From contig JBGAGK010000013.1 of NCBI GenBank assembly GCA_044226785.1, forward strand, positions 62,001 to 126,000: a stretch of DNA of 64,000 nucleotides, given 5' to 3'. The notes beneath the pieces were generated by a model. That model made no database searches. It worked only from the letters and a program-made list of their open reading frames with translations, and was not told where the DNA came from. The position numbers and the translations under genes are program-made. The stretch is from TMP-86 sp039807285. GTDB taxonomy: Bacteria > Pseudomonadota > Gammaproteobacteria > Steroidobacterales > Steroidobacteraceae. Positions 25,971-42,380 of this stretch are shown here, piece by piece (positions within the stretch are counted from its first letter, which is position 1; each line of letters begins with the position of its first letter).

Positions 25971-26504
25971 ATGTCCCTGCGTTGGTATGTGGTTCATGCG
26001 TACTCCAACTTCGAGCACAAGGTGTCGGAGTCGCTGAAGGAGCGCGTCAGGCGCGCCGGCCTCGAGCACAAGTTCGGCGAGATCCTCGTGCCCACCGAGG
26101 AAGTGGTGGAAATGCGGGATGGCCAGAAGCGCAAGTCCGACCGCAAGTTCTTTCCGGGCTACGTCCTGGTGCAGATGGAAATGGACGAAGAGACCTGGCA
26201 CCTGGTGAAGGAAGTGCCCAAGGTGCTGGGCTTCATCGGCGGAACCAGCGACAAGCCGGCGCCGATCACCGACAAGGAGGCAATGGCCATCCTGCGCCGT
26301 GTCGAGGAAGGTGTGGACAAGCCCAAGCCCAAGGTTCTGTTCGAGCCCGGCGAGGTAGTGCGGGTCACGGACGGACCGTTCAACGACTTCAACGGTGTGG
26401 TCGAGTCGGTGAACTACGAAAAGAACCGCCTGCAGGTGGCGGTGCAGATCCTGGGGCGTTCGACCCCCGTGGAGCTGGATTTTTCCCAGGTCGAGAAAGG
26501 CTGA
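25971..26504 (+). CDS. nusG: Transcription termination/antitermination factor NusG
   Basis: NusG bridges RNA polymerase to Rho and to ribosomal S10. The 177-residue protein has the NGN domain (RWYVVHAYSNFEHKVSESLK; RKFFPGYVLVQMEMDEETWH; VLGFIGGTSDKPAPI) and the C-terminal KOW domain (FEPGEVVRVTDGPFNDFNGV; GRSTPVELDFSQVEKG). Full length. An AGGAG ribosome binding site lies just upstream. Confidence 0.98.
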   Translation: MSLRWYVVHAYSNFEHKVSESLKERVRRAGLEHKFGEILVPTEEVVEMRDGQKRKSDRKFFPGYVLVQMEMDEETWHLVKEVPKVLGFIGGTSDKPAPITDKEAMAILRRVEEGVDKPKPKVLFEPGEVVRVTDGPFNDFNGVVESVNYEKNRLQVAVQILGRSTPVELDFSQVEKG

Positions 26505-26519
26505 CTTTTTTATCGGGGA

Positions 26520-26537
26520 GCTTCCCGCGAGGGAAGC
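26520..26537 (+). promoter_or_regulatory. GNRA-loop hairpin in the rplK leader
   Basis: GCTTCCC-GCGA-GGGAAGC is a perfect 7-base-pair stem with a GCGA tetraloop, 22 bases before the rplK start. In E. coli, L1 represses its own operon by binding the L11 mRNA leader. This hairpin is in the right place for such control, but the L1-binding internal loop was not resolved here. Confidence 0.4.
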
Positions 26538-26559
26538 GTTGGCACCCAGGAGTTGATCA

Positions 26560-26997
26560 GTGGCAAAGAAAGTAACCGGCTATATCAAGCTGCAGATTCC
26601 TGCAGGCCAGGCGAATCCGAGTCCCCCCGTGGGGCCTGCGCTCGGCCAGCAGGGCGTGAACATCATGGAGTTCTGCAAGGCGTTCAACGCGCAGACGCAG
26701 AGTCTGGAAAAGGGCCTGCCGACGCCCGTGGTGATCACGGTGTACAGCGACCGCAGCTTCACCTTTATCCTCAAGACGCCGCCAGCCTCGGTGCTGATCT
26801 GCAAGGCACTGGGGATCCCGAAGGGGAGCGGTGCGCCCAATACCTCCAAGGTCGGCCGGATTTCGCGCAAGCAGCTCGAGGATGTCGCGAAGATCAAGAT
26901 GCCTGACCTGACCGCGGCCGACATGGACGCGGCCCTGCGCACCGTCGCGGGCACCGCCCGCAGCATGGGCGTCGACGTCGAGGAGTTGAAATCATGA
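26560..26997 (+). CDS. rplK: 50S ribosomal protein L11
   Basis: L11 binds the GTPase-associated region of 23S rRNA and is needed for RelA activation. The 145-residue protein has the proline-rich N-terminal motif KLQIPAGQANPSPPVGPALG and QQGVNIMEFCKAFNAQTQ, and the RNA-binding C-terminal domain (TPPASVLICKALGIPKGSGA; ISRKQLEDVAKIKMPDL). It starts with GTG after a CAGGAG ribosome binding site and overlaps the possible upstream start of rplA. Confidence 0.98.
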   Translation: MAKKVTGYIKLQIPAGQANPSPPVGPALGQQGVNIMEFCKAFNAQTQSLEKGLPTPVVITVYSDRSFTFILKTPPASVLICKALGIPKGSGAPNTSKVGRISRKQLEDVAKIKMPDLTAADMDAALRTVAGTARSMGVDVEELKS

Positions 26998-27002
26998 GCG
27001 CC

Positions 27003-27689
27003 ATGGCAAAGAGGACCCGAGCCTGGAAGGACAAGCTCCAGCAAGGCAAGCAGTACCCGATCGATGATGCCTTGCGGCTGGTGAAGGAACTGGCCACGGC
27101 AAAGTTCAACGAATCGGTGGATGTGGCCGTCAACCTCGGCATCGATGCGTCCAAATCCGATCAGCAGGTGCGTGGCTCGACGGTCATGCCGCACGGTACG
27201 GGCAAGACCGTGCGTGTGGCGGTGTTCACCCAGGGCAAGAATGCAGATGCGGCGCGCGCTGCCGGTGCTGACGTCGTGGGATTCGATGATCTGGCCGAGA
27301 AGGTCAAGGGCGGACAGATCGATTTCGACGTAGTGATCGCCAGCCCCGATGCCATGCGGATCGTCGGCCAGCTTGGCCAGATCCTGGGTCCGCGCGGCCT
27401 GATGCCCAACCCCAAGGTGGGTACCGTGACGCCGGATGTGGCCGGTGCGGTGAAGAATGCCAAATCCGGTCAGGTGCGTTACCGCACGGACAAGGGTGGC
27501 GTGCTGCATGCGCAGATAGGCCGTGCGAACTTCGAGCCGGTGATGCTCAAGGAGAATCTGCTGGCACTGCTCGCAGACCTGCAGAAGATCAAGCCGGCCA
27601 CTGCCAAGGGCATCTATCTGCGGAAGCTGACGCTGTCCTCGACCATGGGACCGGGAGTTCCGGTCGATCAGTCGTCACTGAGCTTGTAG
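27003..27689 (+). CDS. rplA: 50S ribosomal protein L1
   Basis: L1 forms the mobile stalk at the E-site and represses its own operon in many bacteria. The 228-residue product carries the conserved blocks QQVRGSTVMPHGTGKTVRVA, QLGQILGPRGLMPNPKVGTV and TPDVAGAVKNAKSGQVRYRT. ATG at 27003 (MAKRTRAWKD) is preferred to the ATG at 26994 that overlaps rplK. A 234-base gap with an L10-leader-like sequence follows. Confidence 0.98.
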   Translation: MAKRTRAWKDKLQQGKQYPIDDALRLVKELATAKFNESVDVAVNLGIDASKSDQQVRGSTVMPHGTGKTVRVAVFTQGKNADAARAAGADVVGFDDLAEKVKGGQIDFDVVIASPDAMRIVGQLGQILGPRGLMPNPKVGTVTPDVAGAVKNAKSGQVRYRTDKGGVLHAQIGRANFEPVMLKENLLALLADLQKIKPATAKGIYLRKLTLSSTMGPGVPVDQSSLSL

Positions 27690-27923
27690 GGCTTCATTTT
27701 GGTACCGGATGTTCGAATTGATGGAGGGTTGCACCGGCACGAGTCTCTCGTGCCATGCGCCCACCGTCGAAGACCGCAGGTGAGCCGTCGGGGCTCTTAA
27801 TCGATCGCCTGCGCAGATGGTGGGACCCGTAGCTGGAGATTTCCGAAACGGTTCCGCCGCAAGGGTCCGGCATGTTCGCCTCGTGTGAATTGCCGGTGGG
27901 TAGTAGCTGAACGGGAGAACCGG
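27690..27923 (+). promoter_or_regulatory. Ribosomal protein L10 leader region upstream of rplJ
   Basis: This 234-base gap between rplA and rplJ has no plausible gene. It holds several strong helices (for example GGCACGAG-TCT-CTCGTGCC at 27738-27756) and the element CTTAATCGATCGCCTGCGCA followed by GATGGTGGGACCCG, resembling the conserved core of proteobacterial L10 leaders, where the L10-L7/L12 complex binds to repress rplJL. A promoter for rplJ may also lie here. Placement and motif support the call; the fold was not computed. Confidence 0.6.
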
Positions 27924-28454
27924 ATGGCACTCAGGTTGGAAGACAAGAAAGTCGTGGTGGCGGAAGTCAACGCGGTGGCGTCGAAAGCGCTTTCCGTGGT
28001 TGGCGCCGAGAACCGTGGCCTGACCGTGACGCAGATGACCGAATTGCGCGCCAGAGCGCGCAAGGACGGGGTCCATGTGCGCATCGTCAAGAACACGCTC
28101 GCGCGCAAGGCGCTTGCCGGCACGTCGTTCGAGTGCATCGCTCCGGCGCTGAAGGGACCGATCATTCTCGCATTCTCGCAGGACGATCCAGGCGCGGCGG
28201 CGCGCATCGTCAAGACGTTTGCGAAGGACAACGAGAAACTGGTGGCGACACTGGTTTCCCTGGGCGGGCAGATGCTGCCCGCGAAGGATCTGGATCGCGT
28301 GGCTTCCATGCCCACGCGGGTACAGGCGTTGTCGCAGTTGCTCGGCGTTCTGCAGGCACCGATTGCGAAACTGGTCGGCACCCTGGCCGCGGCCAACGTC
28401 AAGTTGGTGCGGACACTTCAGGCCGTGGCCGACGCGAAGAAGGCGGCGGGCTGA
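27924..28454 (+). CDS. rplJ: 50S ribosomal protein L10
   Basis: L10 anchors the L7/L12 dimers to the ribosome. The 176-residue protein has the N-terminal rRNA-binding domain (MALRLEDKKVVVAEVNAVAS; LTVTQMTELRARARKDGVHV; IVKNTLARKALAGTSFE) and the C-terminal L7/L12-binding helix (MPTRVQALSQLLGVLQAPIA; KLVGTLAAANVKLVRTLQAV). Normal length. It is preceded by the leader region and followed 85 bases later by rplL. Confidence 0.98.
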   Translation: MALRLEDKKVVVAEVNAVASKALSVVGAENRGLTVTQMTELRARARKDGVHVRIVKNTLARKALAGTSFECIAPALKGPIILAFSQDDPGAAARIVKTFAKDNEKLVATLVSLGGQMLPAKDLDRVASMPTRVQALSQLLGVLQAPIAKLVGTLAAANVKLVRTLQAVADAKKAAG

Positions 28455-28539
28455 GCCGGATCGGACTGCCGCCGTGGCGCATGCCGCGGCCGCAGACCGG
28501 GAAGGGCGAAGCTCAACAGGATTTTTTCAGGAGATTTCA

Positions 28540-29067
28540 ATGGCTGTTTCCAAAGACGAGATTCTCGAGGCGATTTCCAGGATGTCCGTGATCGAGGTGG
28601 TCGAACTGATCGCAGACATGGAAAAGAAGTTCAACGTGACGGCGGCCGCTCCGGTGGCCGTGGCGGTTGCCGCGGGCGGCGGTGGTGCAGCGGCACCGGC
28701 AGCCGAGGCGCAGACCGAGTTCACTGTGACCCTGACCGAATTCGGCGCCAACAAGGTGGGTGTCATCAAGGTCATCCGCGAGATCACGGGCCTGGGTCTG
28801 AAGGAGGCCAAGGACCTGGTCGAGGGTGCGCCCTCGACGGTGAAGGAAGGCATTCCGAAGGCCGATGCGGCATTGGCGTTCGAGAGTTGCGAGATCAGGC
28901 CGACTGGCGCCGTCGGGCGCCAGCCGGCCTGCGCATCCGTTTTTCGCCCGCGAAGCGGGCGAATGGGACGGTGTCGCTTCGACGCCGTTGACAGTGGCGC
29001 AAAGCATCTGGCAGGTCGGCGCGAAGCGTCCGGCAAGCCGGCGCGTAGCGCCTTGAAGCACGCGTAG
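28540..29067 (+). CDS. rplL: 50S ribosomal protein L7/L12 with aberrant, extended C-terminus
   Basis: L7/L12 is the stalk protein that recruits translational GTPases. The N-terminal dimerisation domain (MAVSKDEILEAISRMSVIEV), the Ala/Gly hinge and most of the C-terminal domain (GANKVGVIKVIREITGLGLK; EAKDLVEGAPSTVKEGIPKAD) are normal to about residue 109. The expected last helix and strand (about EALKxxLEEAGAxVEVK) are replaced by AALAFESCEIR and then some 60 unrelated residues running through GC-rich hairpin DNA, giving 175 instead of the usual 121-126. The missing pieces look like several short deletions, including the stop codon. L7/L12 is close to essential, so an error in the sequence is a serious possibility. 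If real, the stalk has an unusual tail. Confidence 0.8.
   Translation: MAVSKDEILEAISRMSVIEVVELIADMEKKFNVTAAAPVAVAVAAGGGGAAAPAAEAQTEFTVTLTEFGANKVGVIKVIREITGLGLKEAKDLVEGAPSTVKEGIPKADAALAFESCEIRPTGAVGRQPACASVFRPRSGRMGRCRFDAVDSGAKHLAGRREASGKPARSALKHA
28904..28963 (+). promoter_or_regulatory. Tandem GC-rich hairpins between rplL core and rpoB
   Basis: Two perfect stem-loops occur: CTGGCGCC-GTCG-GGCGCCAG (28904-28923) and TTCGCCCGC-GAA-GCGGGCGAA (28943-28963). More GC-rich inverted and direct repeats follow up to rpoB, including CGCGTAGCGC twice near 29041 and 29061. In E. coli the rplL-rpoB spacer carries a partial terminator and an RNase III site that lower rpoBC expression. These hairpins may serve that role. 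No U-tract follows either stem. Confidence 0.45.
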
Positions 29068-29083
29068 CGCGCAGGGTACATAC

Positions 29084-33166
<4,083 letters not shown>

Positions 33167-33171
33167 TCCCG

Positions 33172-37383
<4,212 letters not shown>

Positions 37384-37422
37384 TCGACGACCTCCGGGTC
37401 ACGCGCAATGAGAATGAGAAAG

Positions 37423-37448
37423 GGGCGGGCAGCAGCAGTTGCCCGCCC
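37423..37448. terminator. Bidirectional hairpin between rpoC and the CHASE2 kinase gene
   Basis: GGGCGGGCA and TGCCCGCCC form a 9-base-pair stem around an 8-base loop in the gap between the convergent rpoC and kinase genes. Read on the minus strand, the stem is followed by a T-rich run (CCTTTCTCATTCTCATT), a reasonable terminator tail. Read on the plus strand, the tail is weak. Confidence 0.6.
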
Positions 37449-37466
37449 TTGCGGTCTGATGCCGGC

Positions 37467-39866
37467 TTACGCCTGTTGTCCGGCGGGCGGCAGGCTCAGG
37501 CAGAACTCCGCGCCTCCGCCATCCACCGCGCTGTAGCGTACCGAGCCTCCGTGCTTCTGTGCCACTACGCGCACGAACGCGAGTCCAAGCCCTGCGCCAC
37601 CCGGGTCGTTGTCGCCCGCGGAAAGATCCCGCTGGAACCTTTCGAACAGCTGATCCTTCCGGTCGGCGCGGATGCCTGGTCCCCGGTCCTGTACCCGGAT
37701 TTCCCAGCGCGCGCCGCTGCGTTTCAGGCTCACGCTGACCGGCAAGCCTTCCGGTGAGAACTTCACCGCGTTTCCCAGCAGGTTGATCAGGGCACGGGCC
37801 AGCATGTCACGGTCTCCCATGACTGTTGCCGCCTGCTGTGGCAGGCGTGCCTCCAGCCGGATGTTCCGCGCAGTCGCGCTCGCCCAGAGTTCATCCAGCG
37901 CATCCTGCAGGGCATCACGCAGGTCCAGGGGCTCGAACCGCCTGGCCGAAATGAATTGCGCGCGTGCCAGGGCGATGAAACTGTCCGCCAGAGCCAGGGT
38001 ACGGCCGGCCAGGGTCTCGATGCGCACCGCCGCCTGATCCGGGGGCGGCGCGCGCCGCGGATCGCGCAGCAGTTGCGCAAGCCCGATCAGCGAGGAACTC
38101 GGGCTGCGCAGGTCGTGGGACAGGAACCGGATCATGTCGTCGCGCTCGCGTTCCGCATTCTTCACGGTGGTGATGTCGGCGATATCCAGCACCGAGCCGC
38201 GATGCGCGCCTTGCGTGTCGTGGAAGGGACTGATGCGCAGCATGAGCATGCGGCCCCGCCGGTCCTGGAATTCGGTGCTGGCCGGTGCGCGTCGTGCCAG
38301 CGAGTCGAAGCCTTCGCCCACTGGTTCCAGAAGCGGATCCAGGTGTCCCTGCACCGGCGTTCCCTGCAGTGCCTGTCCCGATCTGGCATCGAACAGCTCG
38401 GCGGCAGCATGATTGGCCAGCTCGATGCGCCCGTGGTTGTCGATCAGCAGCGTGGCATCGGGAAGACTGGCGATGGTGTCGCTGAGAAGCTGACGCAGAT
38501 GCCGGAGCCGTGCCGTGGCATCGCGGGCCCGGTCGATCCGCCCCTGCAGGGTGTCGTGCAGGGTCAGCGGGCGACCGGAACCGCTCCTGGCCGGTTCGAT
38601 CGGCAGCGGTTCACGTTCCAGTTGCGCCAGTTCCTGATCGAGGAACTGCTGCGTGGCTTCCAGTCTCCGCCAGCTCCACAACGGATAGGCCGCGACAAGG
38701 GCAGCCAGCGCGGCGGCGGGAGCAAACCACAGCTGCGCAAAGCGCAGCAGCAGGAAGCTGCCCAGCAGCGTCATGCCCGACAGGGCCATGATCAGCAGCA
38801 ACGACTGGCGTGGCGACAGGCGCAGGAAGCCTGCGAATCCGGCCGTCAGCGGCAGGAGCGACAACAGGATCACCGCAACCCGCGGCAGTGGCGTGATGCT
38901 CCGGCCTGCGAGCAATGCCGCCAGGATGTTGGCGCTGATCTCCACGCCCGGCATGGAGACTCCATGACCCGAACGGGGCGTTGGATAGGCATCGCCCAGG
39001 CCCTGTGCCGTGGCGCCCACCAGCACCCACTTGTCACGCAATGCCTCTGGCGCCACCCGCCCTTTCAGCACATCGACATAGGACAGTCGGGTGATGTGAC
39101 CCGGGGGACCCAGGAAAGGGATCAACAGGTGATGGTCACGCACCCAGGCATTCGGGTCGGGCGGCGTCGGGGCGCGTTGTCCGGGCAGCCGGATTCCCCG
39201 CCAGGCCGGATCGGTCTCGATCAGGGCCAGAGCCAGCTGGGAGCGGGTCGCGCGGCCCGGCCCTTCCCGCAGGTAAACGCTGCGAGCGATCCCGTCCCGG
39301 TCGATCTCCAGGTGCGCGTGCCCGATGCCGGCCGCAGCCGATGCCAGGGGTTCGGCCGGCAGGATCTCCGATGGAGGTCCGCCCTGATGCCCCCAGTCGA
39401 CCATCAGCGGCAGGACCGTCGGCGGACCGCGGCGCATGGCGGCGGCCAGGCGCCCATCGTCGTCGGAGCGTCCCTGTTCGCCCGGCCGCCAGCCGTCGCG
39501 GGACGCCTCTGTCAGCACCAGGTCGAGGGCAACCCCGCGCACATGGTCCTCACGCAACCGCTCGAGCAGGGCGGCATGCAGTGCGCGCGGCCATGGCCAG
39601 CGACCGATCTGCTCGAGGCTGCCATCATCGATGGCGACGATGACGACATTCGCGGGGGCGGGCCCGCCGGGCAACTGCGCGTCATACAGCAGCAGGTCTT
39701 CACGCCAGAACCACTGGAACAGGATGGCCAGTACGAGGCCGGCGCCCAGCAGTCCCAGCATGGACAGCCATTGGCGCAAGAACGGATCCCGGCTCCTGCC
39801 CTGATCCGGTGTCGCCGGGCTCACAGGAACGGCAATGCCAGCAGGAATGGTGCGGCGAATACCCAC
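37467..39866 (-). CDS. CHASE2-domain sensor histidine kinase
   Basis: This 799-residue inner-membrane kinase has an N-terminal membrane segment (about 35-52) and a periplasmic CHASE2 sensor domain (VVIVAIDDGSLEQIGRWPWP; GRVAPEALRDKWVLVGATAQ). Three or so membrane helices follow (VAVILLSLLPLTAGFAGFLR and following), then a coiled coil, a PAS-like segment (PDATLLIDNHGRIELANHAA), HisKA with H-box FLSHDLRSPSSSLIGL, and an ATPase domain (NLLGNAVKFSPEGLPV; DRGPGIRADR; GGAGLGLAFVRVV). It is the last gene of a minus-strand operon after a regulator and a FecR-type protein. CHASE2 ligands are generally unknown. A FecR partner next to CHASE2 sensors is a recurring arrangement. Confidence 0.9.
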   Translation of the reverse strand: MGIRRTIPAGIAVPVSPATPDQGRSRDPFLRQWLSMLGLLGAGLVLAILFQWFWREDLLLYDAQLPGGPAPANVVIVAIDDGSLEQIGRWPWPRALHAALLERLREDHVRGVALDLVLTEASRDGWRPGEQGRSDDDGRLAAAMRRGPPTVLPLMVDWGHQGGPPSEILPAEPLASAAAGIGHAHLEIDRDGIARSVYLREGPGRATRSQLALALIETDPAWRGIRLPGQRAPTPPDPNAWVRDHHLLIPFLGPPGHITRLSYVDVLKGRVAPEALRDKWVLVGATAQGLGDAYPTPRSGHGVSMPGVEISANILAALLAGRSITPLPRVAVILLSLLPLTAGFAGFLRLSPRQSLLLIMALSGMTLLGSFLLLRFAQLWFAPAAALAALVAAYPLWSWRRLEATQQFLDQELAQLEREPLPIEPARSGSGRPLTLHDTLQGRIDRARDATARLRHLRQLLSDTIASLPDATLLIDNHGRIELANHAAAELFDARSGQALQGTPVQGHLDPLLEPVGEGFDSLARRAPASTEFQDRRGRMLMLRISPFHDTQGAHRGSVLDIADITTVKNAERERDDMIRFLSHDLRSPSSSLIGLAQLLRDPRRAPPPDQAAVRIETLAGRTLALADSFIALARAQFISARRFEPLDLRDALQDALDELWASATARNIRLEARLPQQAATVMGDRDMLARALINLLGNAVKFSPEGLPVSVSLKRSGARWEIRVQDRGPGIRADRKDQLFERFQRDLSAGDNDPGGAGLGLAFVRVVAQKHGGSVRYSAVDGGGAEFCLSLPPAGQQA

Positions 39867-41449
39867 CAGGGCGGCGGAATCGTGAAACTCCGTTGATCCG
39901 ACCAGCTGCTGTGATATTGATCCGCATCGATTCGCTGCACACGCACATGGAAATTCCCGGCACCGGGTGAAGGCAGATCCACGGATGACCCGGCGACGAG
40001 CTGGTCCACGATCCGCCGTTCGAATGCGGCATCCTGCGCCACCTGTACCCGGAATTCACGACCGGGCTGTTCGGTCCATTCGATCCGCAGCTGTCTGCGG
40101 TTGGCGAGGACGCGCCGGATCTGTGGGGCTTCGGGCTTCTGCGTGATGAATTGCGTCGTGCTCCACTTTCCCGACCGGCCGCCAGCATCCACCGCCGCGA
40201 CCCGCCAGCCGTAGCGGCCCGGATCGAGCGGGATTTCCACCGACCGCTCCTGAACCCGCGACTCGTGGACATCGGTGAGCGAACCGGGATCGACTCCATT
40301 CGCCCATTGAACCCGGTATGCCGAAGCCGATTCGACGGGCTCCCAGGCCAGTTTCATGCGGCTTCCGGTGTGCACGTCCGGCCCGTCCGGGACCATCGGC
40401 GCAGGCGCATCGAGTTGCCGACGTCGTTGAACCGGCACTGCCGCGTCCGGCCCCGAGAGGCCTTGCGCATCGGTCGAGCGTACGCGGACCCAGTAGTTGC
40501 CGTCGACAAGTGCACCGAAGTTCACGGGTGGCTTCGGAGACTGCGCTTCGGCCACGATGTGTTCGAACCGTTCGTCGACGGCCACCTGGCCGATGTAGCC
40601 GCTGGCACCATTGACGGGTGGAAAGTCGATCATCGCCTGCCGATCGTCCATCGAATGCGCGGCACCGAGATCCGGAGGAGGCAGCAGTTTCACCGGCGGA
40701 TGAGGCCCGGCCGCATCACTCAGCGTGCCGAAATTCACCGGCACTTCCACTGTCAGGTTTCTGCTGACGCCGCTCACCGCGACGGTTCCACCCGTCACCT
40801 CGGTGCGGTCGATGCCGGCGGTATCGACACCGCGGCGAAACTCGGTACCGCGCACTGCGCTCACGGCCACGGGTGTGCGGATCTGGAACCGTCCCGACTT
40901 TCCCTGCGGTTGTACGCGCGTCTCGACACGCCCGGATTGCAGGTGCAGCAGGGTGTCCCGAGACCCGGCGGCATACCGGACCAGCCGCTCGAGGATCAAC
41001 GTGCCGTCGGGATCGAGTGTGATCAGGGAACCGTCGGCCAGTCTCAGCGTCAGGAACCCGTCGTTCCGGGTGGCCAGTTGCGCGCCCTGTCCCAGCACAT
41101 CGCCGGGCTTCACCGGGTTTCCGTCGCGACTGGCAGTTCCGCTGACCGATATCACGGTGACCCGTTCGACTTCCTGCCGGAGCCATGCCCGGGGGACACG
41201 CAATGCGGTGCCGGTGGGCATGCGACGCGGCTGCAGGATGGCATTGCGGCCCTGCAATCCGCGCCAGCGGCCGGGGTCGATCAGCAGCCGGCGGCCCAGA
41301 CCGATCAGGGTGTCCCCGGGCCGTGTGTAGTAGATGAAATCGTCCGCGGCCGGATCCGGGTCAGGCCCGGCTGCGCCGTGGGCAACCGGAGCCAGCAGGA
41401 TGCCCGCCAGGACGATCACCGCAGGGGCGATGCTCACTGCAAGCCTCAT
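39821..41449 (-). CDS. LysM/FecR-domain envelope protein
   Basis: The 542-residue protein starts with a signal peptide (VIVLAGILLAPVAHGA). A LysM-like motif follows (YYTRPGDTLIGLGRRLLIDP, about residues 40-90), then a FecR domain (GQGAQLATRNDGFLTLRLAD; LLHLQSGRVETRVQ; IRTPVAVSAVRGTEFRRGVD). About 300 residues of repeated fibronectin-like or Ig-like modules come next (FPPVNGASGYIGQVAVDERF; WEPVESASAYRVQW; RIEWTEQPGREFRVQVAQDA). It ends in a short hydrophobic stretch (VFAAPFLLALPFL) that could anchor it. It overlaps both neighbours and is likely the envelope-side sensing partner of the CHASE2 kinase. No enzymatic motif. Confidence 0.85.
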   Translation of the reverse strand: MRLAVSIAPAVIVLAGILLAPVAHGAAGPDPDPAADDFIYYTRPGDTLIGLGRRLLIDPGRWRGLQGRNAILQPRRMPTGTALRVPRAWLRQEVERVTVISVSGTASRDGNPVKPGDVLGQGAQLATRNDGFLTLRLADGSLITLDPDGTLILERLVRYAAGSRDTLLHLQSGRVETRVQPQGKSGRFQIRTPVAVSAVRGTEFRRGVDTAGIDRTEVTGGTVAVSGVSRNLTVEVPVNFGTLSDAAGPHPPVKLLPPPDLGAAHSMDDRQAMIDFPPVNGASGYIGQVAVDERFEHIVAEAQSPKPPVNFGALVDGNYWVRVRSTDAQGLSGPDAAVPVQRRRQLDAPAPMVPDGPDVHTGSRMKLAWEPVESASAYRVQWANGVDPGSLTDVHESRVQERSVEIPLDPGRYGWRVAAVDAGGRSGKWSTTQFITQKPEAPQIRRVLANRRQLRIEWTEQPGREFRVQVAQDAAFERRIVDQLVAGSSVDLPSPGAGNFHVRVQRIDADQYHSSWSDQRSFTIPPPWWVFAAPFLLALPFL

Positions 41450-42138
41450 CCGCTGGCCGGTGCAACGGCTTCGAGCCGATAGCCGTATCCGTAGATCGGG
41501 GTCAGACGCACTCCGTTCGCGCTGGAAAGGCCGAGCACATTGCGCAGACGGCTGACATGGGTATCGATGGTACGTGTGGTGACCTCACTGCTGCGTCCCC
41601 ACACGCTTTCCAGAATGTGCGCACGCGACACGACTTTTCCGGGATTGCGGAACAGGAACAGGGCCAGCTCGTATTCGCGCCGGGTCAGGTTCACCGGATT
41701 CGAGTCGCGTTCGATCACCGAGCGCGCCAGATCGACCCGGTAAGGTCCCATCACGATGTCCCTGGAGACCATTGCGCCACCACGCCGTCCCAGTGCGTGC
41801 ACACGTGCCAGGAACTCGTGTTCGCGCGGCGGCTTCACCAGGAAGTCGTCCGCCCCGGCTTCAAGGGCCTGCACGATGTCATGCTCGCTGTCCCGATGGG
41901 TCAGGAACAGGATGGGCGTGCGCGGGGCGAGCTGGGCCCGGGCCCGCTGCATGACTTCCATGCCACTCACATCCGGTATCTCCCAATCGATGATCAGCAG
42001 GTCGAAGCTCTCATGTCCCAGTTTGCCGAGCAGAGCGCGGCCGCGCAGGAAGACGTGAACACTGTGCCCGGCCGACTCCAGCAGATGCCGTATCGCATCG
42101 GCCTGTCCGGTATCGTCTTCCAGGATCGCAATACGCAT
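41446..42138 (-). CDS. OmpR-family response regulator, partner of the CHASE2 kinase
   Basis: The 230-residue protein has a receiver domain (ILEDDTGQAD; phospho-accepting Asp51 in IIDWEIPDVSG; switch Thr in FLTHRDSEHD; Lys in LVKPPREHE) and a C-terminal winged helix (NLTRREYELALFLFRNPGKV; TRTIDTHVSRLRNVLGL; LTPIYGYGYRLEAV). MRIAILEDD is the typical N-terminus; a frame extending 30 bases upstream is less likely. It is first in the minus-strand operon with the FecR protein and the CHASE2 kinase. Confidence 0.9.
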   Translation of the reverse strand: MRIAILEDDTGQADAIRHLLESAGHSVHVFLRGRALLGKLGHESFDLLIIDWEIPDVSGMEVMQRARAQLAPRTPILFLTHRDSEHDIVQALEAGADDFLVKPPREHEFLARVHALGRRGGAMVSRDIVMGPYRVDLARSVIERDSNPVNLTRREYELALFLFRNPGKVVSRAHILESVWGRSSEVTTRTIDTHVSRLRNVLGLSSANGVRLTPIYGYGYRLEAVAPASG

Positions 42139-42150
42139 GATCCCAATATT

Positions 42151-42164
42151 ACCGCCCGGGCGGT
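42151..42164. promoter_or_regulatory. Perfect 14-base palindrome upstream of the OmpR-type gene
   Basis: ACCGCCCGGGCGGT lies 13 bases before the regulator's start codon in the divergent gap with hutD. It could be an operator or a 5' mRNA hairpin. No regulator is assigned and GC-rich palindromes arise easily in this composition. Confidence 0.3.
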
Positions 42165-42380
42165 CCATGTGACTGCTCCACTGTCGGCGTTGCAGTTGTT
42201 TGCAATCCGTCGGGCAATTCTAACATTCTGATGTCCGCATCCGGTCCATGCTCGTCATGCAGGCCGGGGCTCGCCGGAGCCCGACCTGTTTGCAGTGGTG
42301 CGCCAGGGAGGGTGCACCGCGTGCTGCCACCCCGGATATCTGCCGCTAGAATGTCTGCCTTGCCTTGCGAGGATGGCTCC

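Noticed and set aside
37956..39896. A 646-codon plus-strand frame opposite the CHASE2 kinase
   Set aside because: Gln/Arg-rich shadow composition with no motif; the minus-strand kinase has all catalytic boxes.
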